The notes under the pieces are model-generated. The model saw nothing but the letters and a program-made list of their open reading frames with translations, was not told where the DNA came from and made no database searches. A DNA stretch of 64,000 bases from Thermothielavioides terrestris NRRL 8126 (taxonomy: Eukaryota > Ascomycota > Sordariomycetes > Sordariales > Chaetomiaceae): assembly GCF_000226115.1 (NCBI RefSeq), contig NC_016461.1, positions 4,154,001 to 4,218,000 of the forward strand, written 5' to 3'. The stretch's first letter is position 1; every line of letters starts with the position of its first letter. Positions 1 through 12,434 of this stretch are shown in pieces. The position numbers were made by a program, and so were the translations under genes.

Positions 1-2028
1 CCTTCGCTTCTCATCAGTCGCTGCCCGTGGCCTCCCGTGGCCTCTTTCCAATTCAAAATACGGACACAGTCTCCAGGTGGATTTTGGGCTCGACGACGGA
101 TTGCGACTCGAACGCCTCGCGACCGTCGCGTGGCCATTGAGAGCCTCTGTCTCCACCATGGAGCTCAGTGAGTTGCTACGCTCCTCAATGCAACGGCCAC
201 GCAGTTCTCCTTTCCGCAGCACCGGGATTAAGCAACACGGCGCAGCTACGACACAGCTCTACAGCTCTGCGAGCATGGATGTTGTCGTGCACCCGCAGCC
301 GCTAGCTGACGATTCGATGCAAACGGCGGGAGGGACTCGTTTTGTCGGAGCGGTACGATGACGTAGTTCGCATGGTGGGGTTCACTCCCCTGTCGCAGCT
401 TCAAGCAAAGGCCCACTGGCTGCTCGATCACCAATCATCGACGCTCTGCCTACTGCACGACACGAGTGCCCCTCCGCTGTCCTGGCATCAATAGTTGGTG
501 GTAGGCTGCCAGCGTTCAAGATGCTGACTAGGGCTGCATTCTCCGAGTTGGGGGCATCCAACTCTCATTTGCCTGTGATTTCTACCTCGGCACCTTCACC
601 ATTTTCCCGTCATTTCCCTTTCATCGTTAATGTCCAGGGTCCGTGATGCCCAAGCTCTACGACCTCCCGAGGCCAGACCCTTGGATCATCAGGGGGCGGC
701 AACAATGGGGGCAAATTTGATCTCTCGGATCTGGCCATGAAAAATAAGCTTTTTTCGCGCAAGATGGTCAAGGAGCACGTCGTGCTCACGCCGCTCGCTC
801 GATGCAACACACAGCCTGCTCGCACAACAGAGAAAGAGTAATTCAATCGAAGCAACGGGCCATCACAAGCCCAGCCGGGACCCTGAGTCGTTCCTTCCCG
901 TCTTTCAGACTCCCATCAAGCCTTCAACACCGGCAGCGAGCGCAAATGACGACACAGCGCAGCTGTTCACCTGGGCGGGCACGCCCAAAGCGGGGCTCTC
1001 AAAGCACTCTGCTTGGCCTATGCACAATGACGTCGTTACGCCGAGCCGAGCCAGCCCAGCTCTCGGGCACCAAAGCTGTATGTACCCCGCCTCATTCAAG
1101 CCGCACAGCAATTGGAGAGGGACCAGGCATTGATTTGAATATGAGCAGGCAATTGCGCTATCACAAAGCCGGAACCCAAAGCGGAATCCGGTATTCCGAA
1201 TTCTGAAAGCAGGAGGGTGATGCAAACATTACGCTACCTAGACTGCGCTTGTCTGCCCCCTCGCTCGTCTCTCGTCCCTCAGTTAGGCCAGAGCCGGAGG
1301 CGAGAGCAACATGCCCCGTTTTCTTGCGTACGGGATACTGCCACTTACTTGAACAGTAAAGGCAATGCCGCGCGGTGCTCAGCTGAAAGCTTTCCCATTA
1401 TTCTACCCATTATCTAAGTTACCAACCATACCAAAAAAATAAAAAGAAAAAGAAAAAAAAAAAAAAAGGGGGGGGGGGGTTCATGCATTCGTGCCCATGT
1501 ATGGAGTATAGACCTCGCTTCACTTGTTATGTGCATACCAGACATCACTTGTACTGTGTAAACCAGACATCACTTCACTTGTATGTATAAACCCGACCAA
1601 TGCATAGCCTTTAAGCCCAAAACAGAACAAAACAGAACCATAACCAAAAAAGAAGAAAAATGAAAGCTACTATTCCCCGGCCTCTGCCGGTTATACCCCC
1701 CCAAAACAACTCCATACCAGTTTCCTGATGCGAAGACGACGACGACGTGGTTGTGGAAGCGGGAGCGCCGCGCTCGCCCACGTCCAGTTCGAATCCATGC
1801 AGCAGATCACTCAGGCGGAGGACCCAGGTAACCGGGCGCACCATTAGTGCCCCGAGCCTCTCAAGCCAGCTGGGGCCGTAGATGGAGCGTGGGAACCACG
1901 AGCGACCATAGGACCAGGGCTGCGACCACGTCCCGGAGCCGCAGGCGGAACTGGAAGAAGACCCCCAGCCCAGGCCGCGGCGCCGCCCGGTCGCCACCCA
2001 CCACCTTCAGCGCGCCGCGTTATGCCTC
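1..2028. other. Intergenic, no supported gene
   Basis: This is gene-poor DNA downstream of the glycogen phosphorylase stop. Open frames here are short, overlap on both strands and show no family resemblance. It holds an A-rich tract running straight into a G run (about 1432-1479) and a short direct repeat of ACCAGACATCACTT (1537-1550 and 1562-1575). The first 1.4 kb shows nothing else I can name. Confidence 0.6.
1432..1479. repeat. Poly(A)-poly(G) low-complexity tract
   Basis: An A-rich run with occasional T and G passes directly into about 12 consecutive G. It lies about 550 bp beyond the glycogen phosphorylase stop. This is simple sequence; no element ends or target duplications flank it. 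Confidence 0.8.
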
Positions 2029-3008
2029 CTACGCCTCGCCGCCGTCCGTCACCACTGCTGCCTCCTTGGGCGCCGCAGTCTCCTTATCCCTGTCCACGAC
2101 GAGCGGCTCAATGTTCCAGATGCCCTCGGCGTACTCGTTGATGCAGCGGTCCGAGCTGAAGAAGCCCATGCGGGCGACGCTGGTGATGCACTTGGTGAGC
2201 CACTGCTCCTGGTCGCGGTAGGCCTCGTCGACGAGCGCGTGCGTCTCGAGGTAGCTGTGGAAGTCGTCCGACACGAGGTAGTAGTCGCCGTGGTCGCGCA
2301 CGGCCGACACCATGCCCGCGAAGTCCTGCGGGTTGCCGAACGTGCCCCTCTCGATCTCGTCGAACACGCGCGCCAGGTCCGCGTCGATCGTGTGCTGCCC
2401 GTACAGGTGCGCGTGCCGCAGCTCCTCCACGTCCTCGGCCAGGTTGCCGAAGAGGAAGATGTTGTTCTCGCCGATCTCGCGCGTGATTTCGATCTTGTAA
2501 AGAACCGTTAATTCCTAATGTTCGTAACAAGGTTCCTGGGTGAGACTGTTGGGGACTCACATTCGCGCCGTCGCAGGTTCCGATGATGAGACCGCCATTG
2601 AGCACGAACTTCATGTTGCTCGTCCCAGAAGCCCTGTGATGCATTAGCACATCGCAAGCCTCGGGTTTTCTCGCGGTGGGGAGGGGGGAAGGGCGGGGGG
2701 AGACCGCGCTTACTCGGTGCCCGCAGTCGAGATGTGTTCGCTGATGTCGGAAGCCGGAATGATCATCTCGGCCTTGCTGACGTTGTAATCCTCCAGGAAG
2801 ACCACCTTGAGCAGGTCGCCAATGTCCTTGTCGTTGTTGACCACCGCACCCACATTATTGATCAAGTGGATGATCTGCTTGGCCATCCAGTAGCCCGGCG
2901 CAGCCTTGCCGCCGAAGATGGACACGCGCGGTAACTGCTTCTGCCGCTCCTCGGGCGTCATGGCCTTGAGCGTGAGATAGCGGTGTATGGCGCCAAAGAT
3001 GTTCATCT

Positions 3009-3051
<43 letters not shown>

Positions 3052-5242
3052 GAGCGCGGATGGGCTCACGGTGACGCCGGTGGTCGCCTTGATGTGCTTA
3101 GCGAGGCGCACCTTGTTGGCGTACTTGATCTCGGCCCATTCCTTGCGGAACTCCTTGTCGTCGACGTAGAGCTCCAGCTTGCTCAGCAGAGTCAGGTCCG
3201 TCAGGAAGCCCTTGCCGCCCGTCTTGCTGGCAATCAGCTCGGATAGGCGCGGGTTGGCCTGGTGGAGCCACCGGCGCGGAGTGATGCCGTTGGTCACGTT
3301 GGTGAATTTGTCAGGACCAAAGATCTCAACAAAGTCCTTGAAGATGGTCGTCTTGATGAGGTCCGAGTGCAGCTCGGCCACGCCGTTCACCTTGTGAGAG
3401 CCGACAATGGCCAGGTGGGCCATACGCACCATCTTAGGTTGCGACTCCTCGATAATCGAGACTTCCCGCAGGAGGTCACGGTTGTTGGGAAACTGACGCT
3501 CGACGCTCTGCAAGAAAAACAGATTGACATCATAGATGATCTGCAGGTGCCGCGGCAGTAGGTGCTGGATCAGCGGCACAGACCATTTCTCGAGGGCCTC
3601 GGGCAGGACGGTGTGGTTCGTGTAGCCGAAGGTGTTGACAACGATGTTCCACGCCTCGTCCCACTCGAGACCCTCGAGGTCGACCAGGATGCGCTGGAGC
3701 TCCACGATGGCGAGCGTCGGATGGGTGTCGTTGAGCTGGATAGCGACCTTGTCTGGGAACTCCTTCCAGGGGCGCTTCGACTTCTTGAAGCGACGGACTA
3801 TGTCGTATAGCGAAGCGGCAACCCAGAAGTACTGCTGCTTCAGGCGGAGCTCCTTACCGCGGTCGAGGTTGTCGTTCGGGTAGAGCACGGCGCTGATGGT
3901 TTCGGCGCGTTGCTGGTCGGCAACCGAGCTCTCGTAGTCGCCGCTGTTGAACTTCTGGAAGTCAAACTCGCCGCTGGCAGCCTTGCTAGACCACAGCCGC
4001 AGGTTGTTCGTCGTGGGCGTGTCGTACCCGGGGATGGGCACGTCGTACGCGACGGCCTTGACGGTCTCGCCGCCTTCCCAGCGGCACACCGTCTTGCCGG
4101 ACTCGTCGGTAGACTTGACGACGTGGCCGTAGAATTGGATCTGGCGGCACGATGCTTGGTTAGCAAGTGCTGCCGCGGGTTTGGTATGTCGCCGTCGGTA
4201 TGGTTGGTACCCACATCAACCGTCACGTCGTGCCTGGGAAACTCCCAGGGGTTGAAGTCAAGCCAATAATCTGGCACCTCGACCTGGTAGCCGTCGATGA
4301 TCTCCTGCTTGAAGATGCCATAGCGGTACCGCAAGCCGTAGCCCCAAGCCGGGTAATTCAGACTGGCCAGACTGTCGAGGAAGCAGGCGGCCAGGCGGCC
4401 GAGACCGCCGTTGCCGAGGGCGGCATCGTGCTCCTGCTGGATGACATCCTCGATGCGGAAACCCAGTTCAGCGAGACCAGCTGCCGACAAAAGACAAGCG
4501 TGTCAGCAACAACCTAACCATGAGCCACTTCACTTCTTCCACCTGTAAACCAACCTTTCGCCAGGTCCTTCTGCCCAACATTCAGCATGGCATTGTCGAG
4601 CGCCCTGCCCATCAGGAACTCCAGGCTGAGGTAGTAGACGCGCTTGCTGTCCGCAAAGGTCTGGCGCTGCTGAGTGCGGTTCCACTCGAGGATCAGGCGG
4701 TCGCGGAAGGCGAGGGCGCAGGCTGCATAGGCGGCCGACTCGTCGCAGTTGTAGAGACTGCGGGCGAGGGTGGTCTCGACGTGGCGGACAACCTCGCGCT
4801 CGAAGCCATCCTTGTCCTTGAAGGGGCTGGTCTGGTGTTTCAACCAGGCCTCGCGCTGGGGTTCGGGGATGGAGGCTGCAAGAGAACGGGGATGGTGTGT
4901 TAGCGCTGTCTTTCGTCCTTCGAACGTGCTGGGGAGGCCGGGAGGGTAGCAGGTCTTCTAGATGCACAAGCACTTGCCACACTTGCACGTTACGCTACTT
5001 GCGGTGCAAGTGAGGGGCATTCACAATGCAAGATCGAAGAGGTCATGGAAGAAGAATAAGAAGGGAGAAGGACACCTGCACCAACCTTCCACACTCTTGA
5101 TCTCGCCCGCGCCAAAACCAGTAAAGGTGCGCCTGTGCTTGGGGCGCGAGATGCCTGCCGGCACCACGGACCCCTGGATGTCGACAATGGGAGCTCCAAC
5201 CGAGGGGCGCCGCTCCCTAACCGGGACTTTCTCGGTCGCCAT
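2029..5242 (-). CDS. gpn: Glycogen phosphorylase
   Basis: Catalyses phosphorolysis of glycogen to glucose-1-phosphate in the cytosol (GT35 family, PLP-dependent). Six exons fit: 5242-5086, 4875-4555, 4480-4215, 4140-2714, 2633-2561 and 2493-2029, giving about 902 residues, close to fungal and yeast phosphorylases. The start is the ATG at 5242; the open frame upstream has only a TTG. Visible hallmarks are the [10 protein letters not shown] segment, [11 protein letters not shown], the [10 protein letters not shown] segment and, spanning the intron after 2714, the PLP-lysine region [10 protein letters not shown] followed by [13 protein letters not shown]. The N-terminus contains RRPSVG and RRTFTG, basic Ser/Thr sites of the type phosphorylated by PKA in fungal phosphorylases (inference). 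Reading phase closes across every junction. The family assignment is certain; the first exon is the least certain part. Confidence 0.96.
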
Positions 5243-7518
5243 GTCGCCAATCAATTCCAATCAGATCCCGCTGATTTTGATTCTGAAGGATGATTCAGAG
5301 GAGTAGGAACAGAAATCGAGGCAGAAGGCTGTCTGGGCCAGGCGATCGGATTTGGCAATGAGCTCAGCTACGAGGTGGGGTAGCTGCCCGGGTTAGGCAC
5401 ACTAGCTCTCCTATCGCAAGCAGATAAGGTAAGGTAGGTAGCGTGAAGATGGCTCAAAGAGCAGCCTGGGACGGTGCGGCTCGGAGCGGTGATAAGCAGT
5501 TGATTGCCTTTTCTGGGGGGATGAGAATGCACCGGGAAAGTGTTGAAGGGGACGGCCCGGGGGCAGAGGAGGAGCTGCGCCCCTCAAATGTCGACCGGAG
5601 GGGAAGCAGCGTTGGTGACAGAGTAAGGAAGTTAACGGTTGGCTTGCTGTGGACAGCCTGGAAGCAAGCGCCTTGACAACAGTAGGACAGGACTCGCGTG
5701 GCCCGGGGGAAGGTGGAAACCAGCAATGGAAAGGGTGGATCAAGAAGATGAGATCCTGAGCATATGCCTAGCACAAACAAGCAGCGTGACCAGGCATCGC
5801 GTCTGGAGACGCAGCCAAACTTAGCAATTGGATCTCAGCAGCCTCCAGCCTGCGGTTCACCCTACGCTGCCGCAATCCAGGTCGGTTTCAGCAGGTCTCC
5901 AGGATACCAAGCTGGCCCGTGACAAAGACAGGGACAAGGCAAGGACGCCATCCGCTGAGCGCGGCCAGACAAGGGGCCCAACGCCCACCCCACCGACTGT
6001 CGGGCGCGATTGGGTCCAGATCCAATGCAGATGCTGATTGTTGGAATTGTTGGAGAACCTTCGCGGAGTTATCCCCGCTGGTTTCAGCAGCGCCGTTGTG
6101 CCATCCGAACCGACAACGCCTGCAGAAGCCATGATCCAACACGCCGCGCTTTCGAAAACTGCCACATCCCGCGGGAGGCGAAGCTGTCTGCAGCTGTCCG
6201 AGGTGGTGCCTGAATCTGCGGCACGGCGCGGCAAAGTGAAGAGAGAGATCTAGGGTACCAGGCAAGTTAGCGAGGTTGGTTCGTTCCAGGCCGCTCAACC
6301 TGAAGATCCCCGCCGAGGTGTCGAGGCAGGCGGTGGATCCCCTGCAATCCCCCTCCATTCCATAGCCCTACCACCGCCCCACCAGAGCACCTCCACGCAC
6401 GGGGCGTTGACATCATCGCTCTGCACCACGCAAGCAGTCAACCCCTCAAACCCTCATGCGCCACTGCTTGCAGATATTAGCTGGCCATTGCCGTGTGATG
6501 CCTTTCCACCGCTTGGATTGGGTCATCGGAAGAGGGGCAAGAGCCGATTATGACTAGCATCTCGCTTGGTGAGGCATTGGCATGTGACGGCGAAGGATGG
6601 CGTGCATACTGTGTGTGGAGATACCGGGCAGTTGAGAGCAGTCCGGAGTTGGGCTGAGTCAGGAACGGCTGTTGATTGTTGGGTCGCTGACCCGTGTTTC
6701 ACCGACAAGCGCCATTCAGCCCGACCGCCGTCTCGGCAACAATGGGATGCCCGGTACTCTGTAGTATTCCTTCGCGCTACAGAACGCACGCAACATGCGC
6801 AGGTATCAATTGCCTTTTTTCCCCAAGATCATAGACAGCGATCTGCTACCATCTGCAGACTACTAGCCCTCCAGGCCGCCGCCCAGGTATATATAGCCGC
6901 AGTCCAAACCAAACATGTCAAACCAAACGTGTCGTTTCGAGGTCAAACGTTCCCTTCGCAGAGCGGTGTTCAGCCGTGGTGCGAAACAGGCGTCGTGAAC
7001 CCGAAGAAGCACGGACTACTTCGCGACCGGACCATAGAACGAATGACCAAGGCCAGCTGTTGGTCCGAGCCATCCACCCAGATATCGAAGCCAGAGCTGC
7101 CGTGATGCTGGTCCCGCGGTATAAGCCCATTTCAGAACCAGCTGCAGTGAACCACAGTCCCAGCAGTGCCATACCGGTGCTTCAGTGTCGTAAAAATGAT
7201 GGCCGCCAGGGAAACCTAGCAAACGCGGATTAAGAGAAATCGTATATCGCAGAGATGTCTCCTCCCAGGCCGCATCCACGTGTTGCGCCGGGACAGACTG
7301 AGCGGGAGAAAGGAGTGGACGTTAGGGTGTTGCGTTCCGAAACGCTGCCGAAAAGGAAAGAAAGAACCGCCGCGGCCGCCAACGCCGAATCATGCAAGAA
7401 GTCATCCGACCCGAAAACCGCTCTAAGCAGGACGGTGAAAAAAGGAAGTCGCTATGTGACCGATTCAAGGTCGAGGGGGGTATATGGTTTTGAATGAGAG
7501 ATGACTGGGTCTGGGCGA
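5243..7518. other. Intergenic: 5' region of gpn and 3' region of gna-3
   Basis: These 2.3 kb separate two minus-strand genes. The part next to 5242 is the likely glycogen phosphorylase promoter. A TATATATA-like run lies near 6886-6896 but no supported gene follows it on the plus strand. Small open frames on both strands lack conserved motifs. Confidence 0.5.
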
Positions 7519-8909
7519 TTAGAGGATTCCCGAATCTTTGAGTGCGTTGTTCAGGATCGTCTCCTTCACCGCGGCGAAGACGAGCCGGATGTTTGACGTA
7601 TCGGTCGCTTGGGTCAAACTGTCGGTGAGGTGAGCCACTGTTGAGTGCCGCTGGAAGGGGGGGCAGAACGAAAACAGAAGGGCAACATACTGTGGATAGA
7701 GATTGAGGTGTGCTCGGTTGACCTGGTTGAACCTCCACAGCAGGTACTTCGCCGCTTTGTTGACGTCGGGCCCGCCCGAGTAGTCTGGGAAGTAGTTGCC
7801 CAATGGGGACCGGCCGAGTTTCTGCTTGAAGATGTCGACCTTGTTGAGGAAGAGGATGATACTCGTCCTGACGAACCACCTCGAGTTCACAACCGAGTCG
7901 AACAAGAGCAAGCTCTCCATCATGCGGTTCTGCGGCAAAGGGTCAGCAGCAGCGGGGAGTCATTGAGCCATGCGGCATTCTTACCTGACTGCTCTCTTCG
8001 AGCAGCACCTGGTCGTACTCGCTCAAGGCAACGCAGAATATGATTGAGGTGACATTCTCGAAGCAGTGGATCCACTTCTTCCGCTCGCTTCTTTGCCCGC
8101 CTACATCGAACATGCTGCAGAAGGAGTGTCAAGTTAGCCACGGGTGTCTTGTCGGCGAGCGAAGCCGTTCCCAACGCACTGGATGCTCAGCTGCCCCATC
8201 TTAAACCTCGTCTCATAGATGCCGGTCGTCTTCGTTCGAGCTCGTAGCACATCCATCTCGACAGGGAGATAGTTTGGCGACACGATCCTGTCGGCCTCCT
8301 GGAAGAAACTTTGGGTCAAAGTCAGCCTCAGCGCAGCCTGACGTCGGCATTCAGATAGGGGCAACCGACTATTCGGCCGAGTCCATCAGGTAAAACTCGG
8401 TCTGCCTCTCCATGAGCTGCTCCTTCGCCGGATCGTTCCATACTGACTGTACCGCCACACCAACTCTGGGATCGATCCGAGCCTGCGGATTCGCGTCGAG
8501 CGAGTAGTCGAGCAGGAAGTCACAGTACGCCCTGTTCTCCTCCAGCACCGGCTCGATCTCGAACTGGCGCATGGCACCGCATAGCGCCTTGGCGCATTCC
8601 AGGAGGTTCTTGTACACTGTCGGACGGTAGCTGGCCAGTTCTTCAGGAGAATAGCCCTTGAGGTGGATGATCTTCATCTGCTTCACGATCGTCGACTTCC
8701 CACTCTCCCCGGAACCTGTGCATGAATGGGGAAGCACTAGGGTCAGCATGCGCTGCATGGCAGTGAAGGCGGGCGGGCGACGTACCGAGCAGCAGAATCT
8801 TGCATTCCTTCCGCAGCCTTTTCGAGTCCTCCTCAAGCTCCTTGTCAATCTTATTGCTCCTTTTCCGCAGCTCCGAGTCCTCCCCACTTGTGCTCATGCA
8901 CGCCCCCAT
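7519..8909 (-). CDS. gna-3: Heterotrimeric G-protein alpha subunit, GNA-3 type (group III)
   Basis: A GTPase that couples seven-transmembrane receptors to adenylyl cyclase at the plasma membrane; in Neurospora the GNA-3 group supports cAMP signalling, carbon sensing and asexual development. Six exons fit: 8909-8786, 8715-8370, 8308-8180, 8114-7985, 7929-7691 and 7618-7519, encoding 355 residues, the usual length. The N-terminus MGACMS offers Gly2 for myristoylation and Cys4 for palmitoylation. The P-loop GSGESGKST is at about residues 42-50, and RTKTTG, DVGGQ and NKVD follow in order. The protein ends in KDSGIL, without the Cys at position -4 that pertussis toxin modifies in group I subunits, which supports GNA-3 rather than GNA-1. 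An in-frame upstream ATG is absent, so 8909 is the start. Confidence 0.96.
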
Positions 8910-11900
8910 GATGACGACCATCAGCTTGCGCGCCGGCAAGCTGGAAGCGGTAACTGCAAAGTCGGTCGGTAGGGCGGGGGACGGCGGTGGACGAGACCAA
9001 GGGAGGCGAAGAGGGCGCTTGCTCGTCGGTGGGATGTGGACACCTCCCACGTTATGCTTCCATTAATGCCGGCAACGACGAACTGGTGCGGCACACCCGC
9101 TGAAACAGGCGGGGCGAGAATAGTAGATCGTTGAAGGGTGACCCGGAGGACTGGAGAGACGGGAAGTGGGCGATGGATGGAATGATGCTTCGGCGGGCCG
9201 GAACAGGGCGTCGCTTCAATTGAGAGGGGCCCTTCCAGCGAGGGTTGCAACGGCGCAACGGCGAAGGCCCGCCCCTGCCGGGAATCGGAAGTCGCAACTC
9301 TTTGCCGACAACGGGGTAAGGCTGGCGGATTAGTTGGGTACCGAGTTGCTGATGTACGGATGGACTCAGGAAGCAGGTAAGTCGTGTCAATTTGCCGACC
9401 TCGGGCAATCCTGGACTTTCGATGACGCCAAAGACTGGAGAGTGGTGGTCAGTGGAGAGGCTGCAAGGGCGGCGAATGCTGCCCTCGGGTTGCCCAGGGC
9501 TGTCTGCTGTCTTGTGATGGGGATGGGTCTGGCAGGGTGGCGCCTGGAGGTGCTGCAGGCAGAGTGGATTGCGGGCAGCCAGGCTCCGTGATGCAGCGCT
9601 GATTGCTCTTCCACTGGGATCTTGTGTAGCCGGCGAGCCAGCAGGCGTCCGCAGCCGCTGAGATCGACCACTGCAGATTACCTATGGTTTTGTGCACGTA
9701 CTGTGTAGGTAGGCAACGTACAGGCGCACATTTGCACCGTGGCTCGTGTGGTGAAGTTTCGTGGGAGAAACGGGGGAGGGAATAGGTGAGGGACGGGACG
9801 CCCGGCAGGGCTCGATGCCTTTGTCAATCAATCCAGGAAAGGCTTTCTGTTCACTTGCGAGTTGCACTAACCAACGCTGCGATGGGCCCGCCCCGGCCCC
9901 GAAAGCTGGGGGGCGGGAGAGGAACCAAGACAGGGGCTGGAGCTCAGGCTCTGGACTGCCTGCTCGGACCCGTCCGTTTCATCGAAGCGGCGGAGGACGG
10001 GAGCCGCGGAGTTCCTCCGTCCTTGTAAATACCAGCCCCCGTGTAATGAACGGTCCCAGGAAATTACGGATACAGTAACGTTCTTGGTATGGTAGGACCT
10101 CCTCACGGGCTTGCATGCTCACCTAAGACACCTACGGGATTTATTATAGAAAAGCTACGGTACACAGCATACCTGGTGCGGATACATTCCAGGTTGCAAG
10201 CAGCAGTTTGCTGGCGCTGCCTGGCCCCTTTTCGAGGTGTCGAGCCCTTGCCTTACGCCGCACCTCGTGTAAAGGAAACTGTACCTTACAGTACACAAGG
10301 CGCATACTAGTGTAAGATGCTCCATACAGCTGCCTTGTCATTAACATTACAGGCACATAATTCTCGCCGTGTTGCCGTCCGTGCAACGCAGATCTTCACT
10401 CAACTGAGGATGGCCCAATTTCCATGACACACAGCTGCACCTCGAAGGGCTGACTGACACCAATACTGTCATCGTGAGATGTTGTAGGCTGGACAGAGTG
10501 TTTTAATGTGCGGCTGCCTTCGCAGTATGGACTGTGTTACTAGTGTAGTCCGTACTTCCTTGCGCCTTCATTGCTTCAACCTTCGCTGGCGGAGTCATGG
10601 TTTGACAATATCAATCTGATGGACTGCTGGCTTACACTACCTGAGGTACCTACTCCTGCCATTCTGCCAAGGCGCCGTTTTCCAACCACGTTCGATCCCC
10701 AGATATTTCGATTCTCAGGCTTGTCCGTTCATGCCCTGTCGTAAAGCCCGCTAGGGCCTCGCAAAACGTTGTTTGGTTAGAGTATGCAATTTAGGGTGAA
10801 TGCATCTGGCTGCCACCGAACCACGTGTGGTAGTTATTGTTGCCCTCTTGAGATTCAAAACCGAACGCGTGGTGTTTCAGCTTATCGATCCCTATTCAAT
10901 TACCTTTCCGGAGGATGCCTGTAACTCCTGGAGATGATTACAGAGATTTCCCTAGTGTACTCGGTCCGTACCTGCTTTCGGGACGGTATGCTTGCATGGC
11001 ACGGAGATGCTCCCCCCCAATTACCCCGTGAAGGTCCCGTCCTGCCGCTCCGGGAGGCCGGGATCCTGACAACCACGTGCCTTCACCCGCTCCAGAACCC
11101 GGGAAGCTCAACATGATCGACGCCGGGCTGCGCACAAGACGGCGGCCAGGGGTTTATGCTGACCGCATTCGGACCGGCCAGACACCGCAATGCGCGCACC
11201 TCGAGAGGCCCGAGACGCGCAACGCAGCTGCCCGTTGCGTGTCTCGCAACCACCTTCCAGGAACGATGGCAGCTGCGTTGATCCCGTCCCAGGGCAGTGA
11301 GGCGGTCCGATGAGGGCCTGCAGCGTGCCGCGGCGTGCACACCGAGCGAGAGCAAAAAGCAACCGAATTCAAAGCGGATGGTGTGACCGGCAGTTGTGGC
11401 CAAAATGGGACGGGGAGGGAAACTGCGCCGCAAACCCGTCTGACGCCACAGAGCGCGGCGGCTGCCAAAAACCATCTCGATCGTCAGCCAATCAACGGAG
11501 TTCAGCGGTTTCAACCCGCCAACCTTGTTGCGCTACACTATTTCCAGGTGAACTATTCCGTACACAGTACCTAGGTACCTTAGTTACCCTTGGCATTACG
11601 GCATAACTTCGCTAGTGCAGTCTCGGCCTCTAAGAAACCCCGCGAGTCCACCGTCGAGTTGACAAGTTGACCGTTAGTTACACCATGTAATTTCGGTATA
11701 TAAAATACGCAAGGTATTCCATACATGCTGTCCTGGTGCAGAGCCAAGGCAAAGAGAAACAGAGAACTTGCAAGGCATTGCTTGTCATTGCTTGTTCATA
11801 CGAAGCCAATCATTGACCTGTCTACTGCGTTCACATACTGCGCAGTATGACTGAAACCAAGGTCAACAACCGTCACTATTACTACTGCATAAGTTACCTA

Positions 11901-12434
11901 GTGTATAGAACACCTTTCAAGGCAGTGCACACCCAGGACAGGGGCGGAGCTGTTGTTAGTGTAATGCGGCACTAACACCCAGCATTACCTACCTTAGGTG
12001 CACTTCAAGAAGAGAACTTGCTGTTGTGGCCGCCGAGTCCGCTAGCAAGACTTCTGCGCCCCCGGCATCTGCGACCTGGAGAGAATCCGGGCCGCGAATG
12101 CGACCTCGGGTAGGACATCCGTTTGTCATGGAGTAAGTGATGTCGAATAATTGTTAGTGCAGCCAACCTTCTTCATGGGGAAGCGATCCTTTCGACTGCT
12201 ACCCTCTCTTCTCATCCTGTTAAGGAGAAGTCCCCGAGTCTGCACGAGACCAGTCAGGCAACGACTTCCAAGTTTTTCAACGCCATCCATCTATTCCATC
12301 TGTCGCCCCGTCTCTGCTGCTAGTTTCAATTGCCTGGGCAGGGCCGAAACTTCCAAGAGGACGTGCCTTTGTTCGCCAGGTCCCTTTTTGCTGCCGTGGA
12401 CAGTTCTACCGGAATCTTTCCTTCATTCGGGTTC
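8910..12434. other. Long intergenic region rich in TAGTGTA/TACTGTGTA words
   Basis: In these 3.5 kb no gene is supported. The first few hundred bases are the gna-3 promoter region. Between 9.7 and 12.0 kb the DNA is less GC-rich and contains many short words of the type CTAGTGTA, TACACTA and TACTGTGTA, plus the palindrome GTACCTAGGTAC near 11567. A TATATAAAA motif (11697-11705) lies about 730 bp upstream of the F-box ATG with no visible ORF close behind it; it could mark a long leader or a non-coding transcript. Confidence 0.5.

Noticed and set aside
1611..1997. 128-codon minus-strand open frame just downstream of glycogen phosphorylase
   Set aside because: Starts without an ATG in good context and ends in a Trp/Phe/Leu-rich run with no known domain; more likely the 3' untranslated region.
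5243..5260. Six-codon upstream extension of glycogen phosphorylase
   Set aside because: It begins with TTG; the ATG at 5242 gives the expected N-terminus.
10660..10720. GTTCGATCCCC resembling a tRNA B box
   Set aside because: No A box at the right distance and no pairing acceptor arms.
12330..12434. N-terminal extension of the F-box protein
   Set aside because: The extra 35 codons open with TTG, not ATG. A nuclear fungal gene should start at the ATG at 12435.
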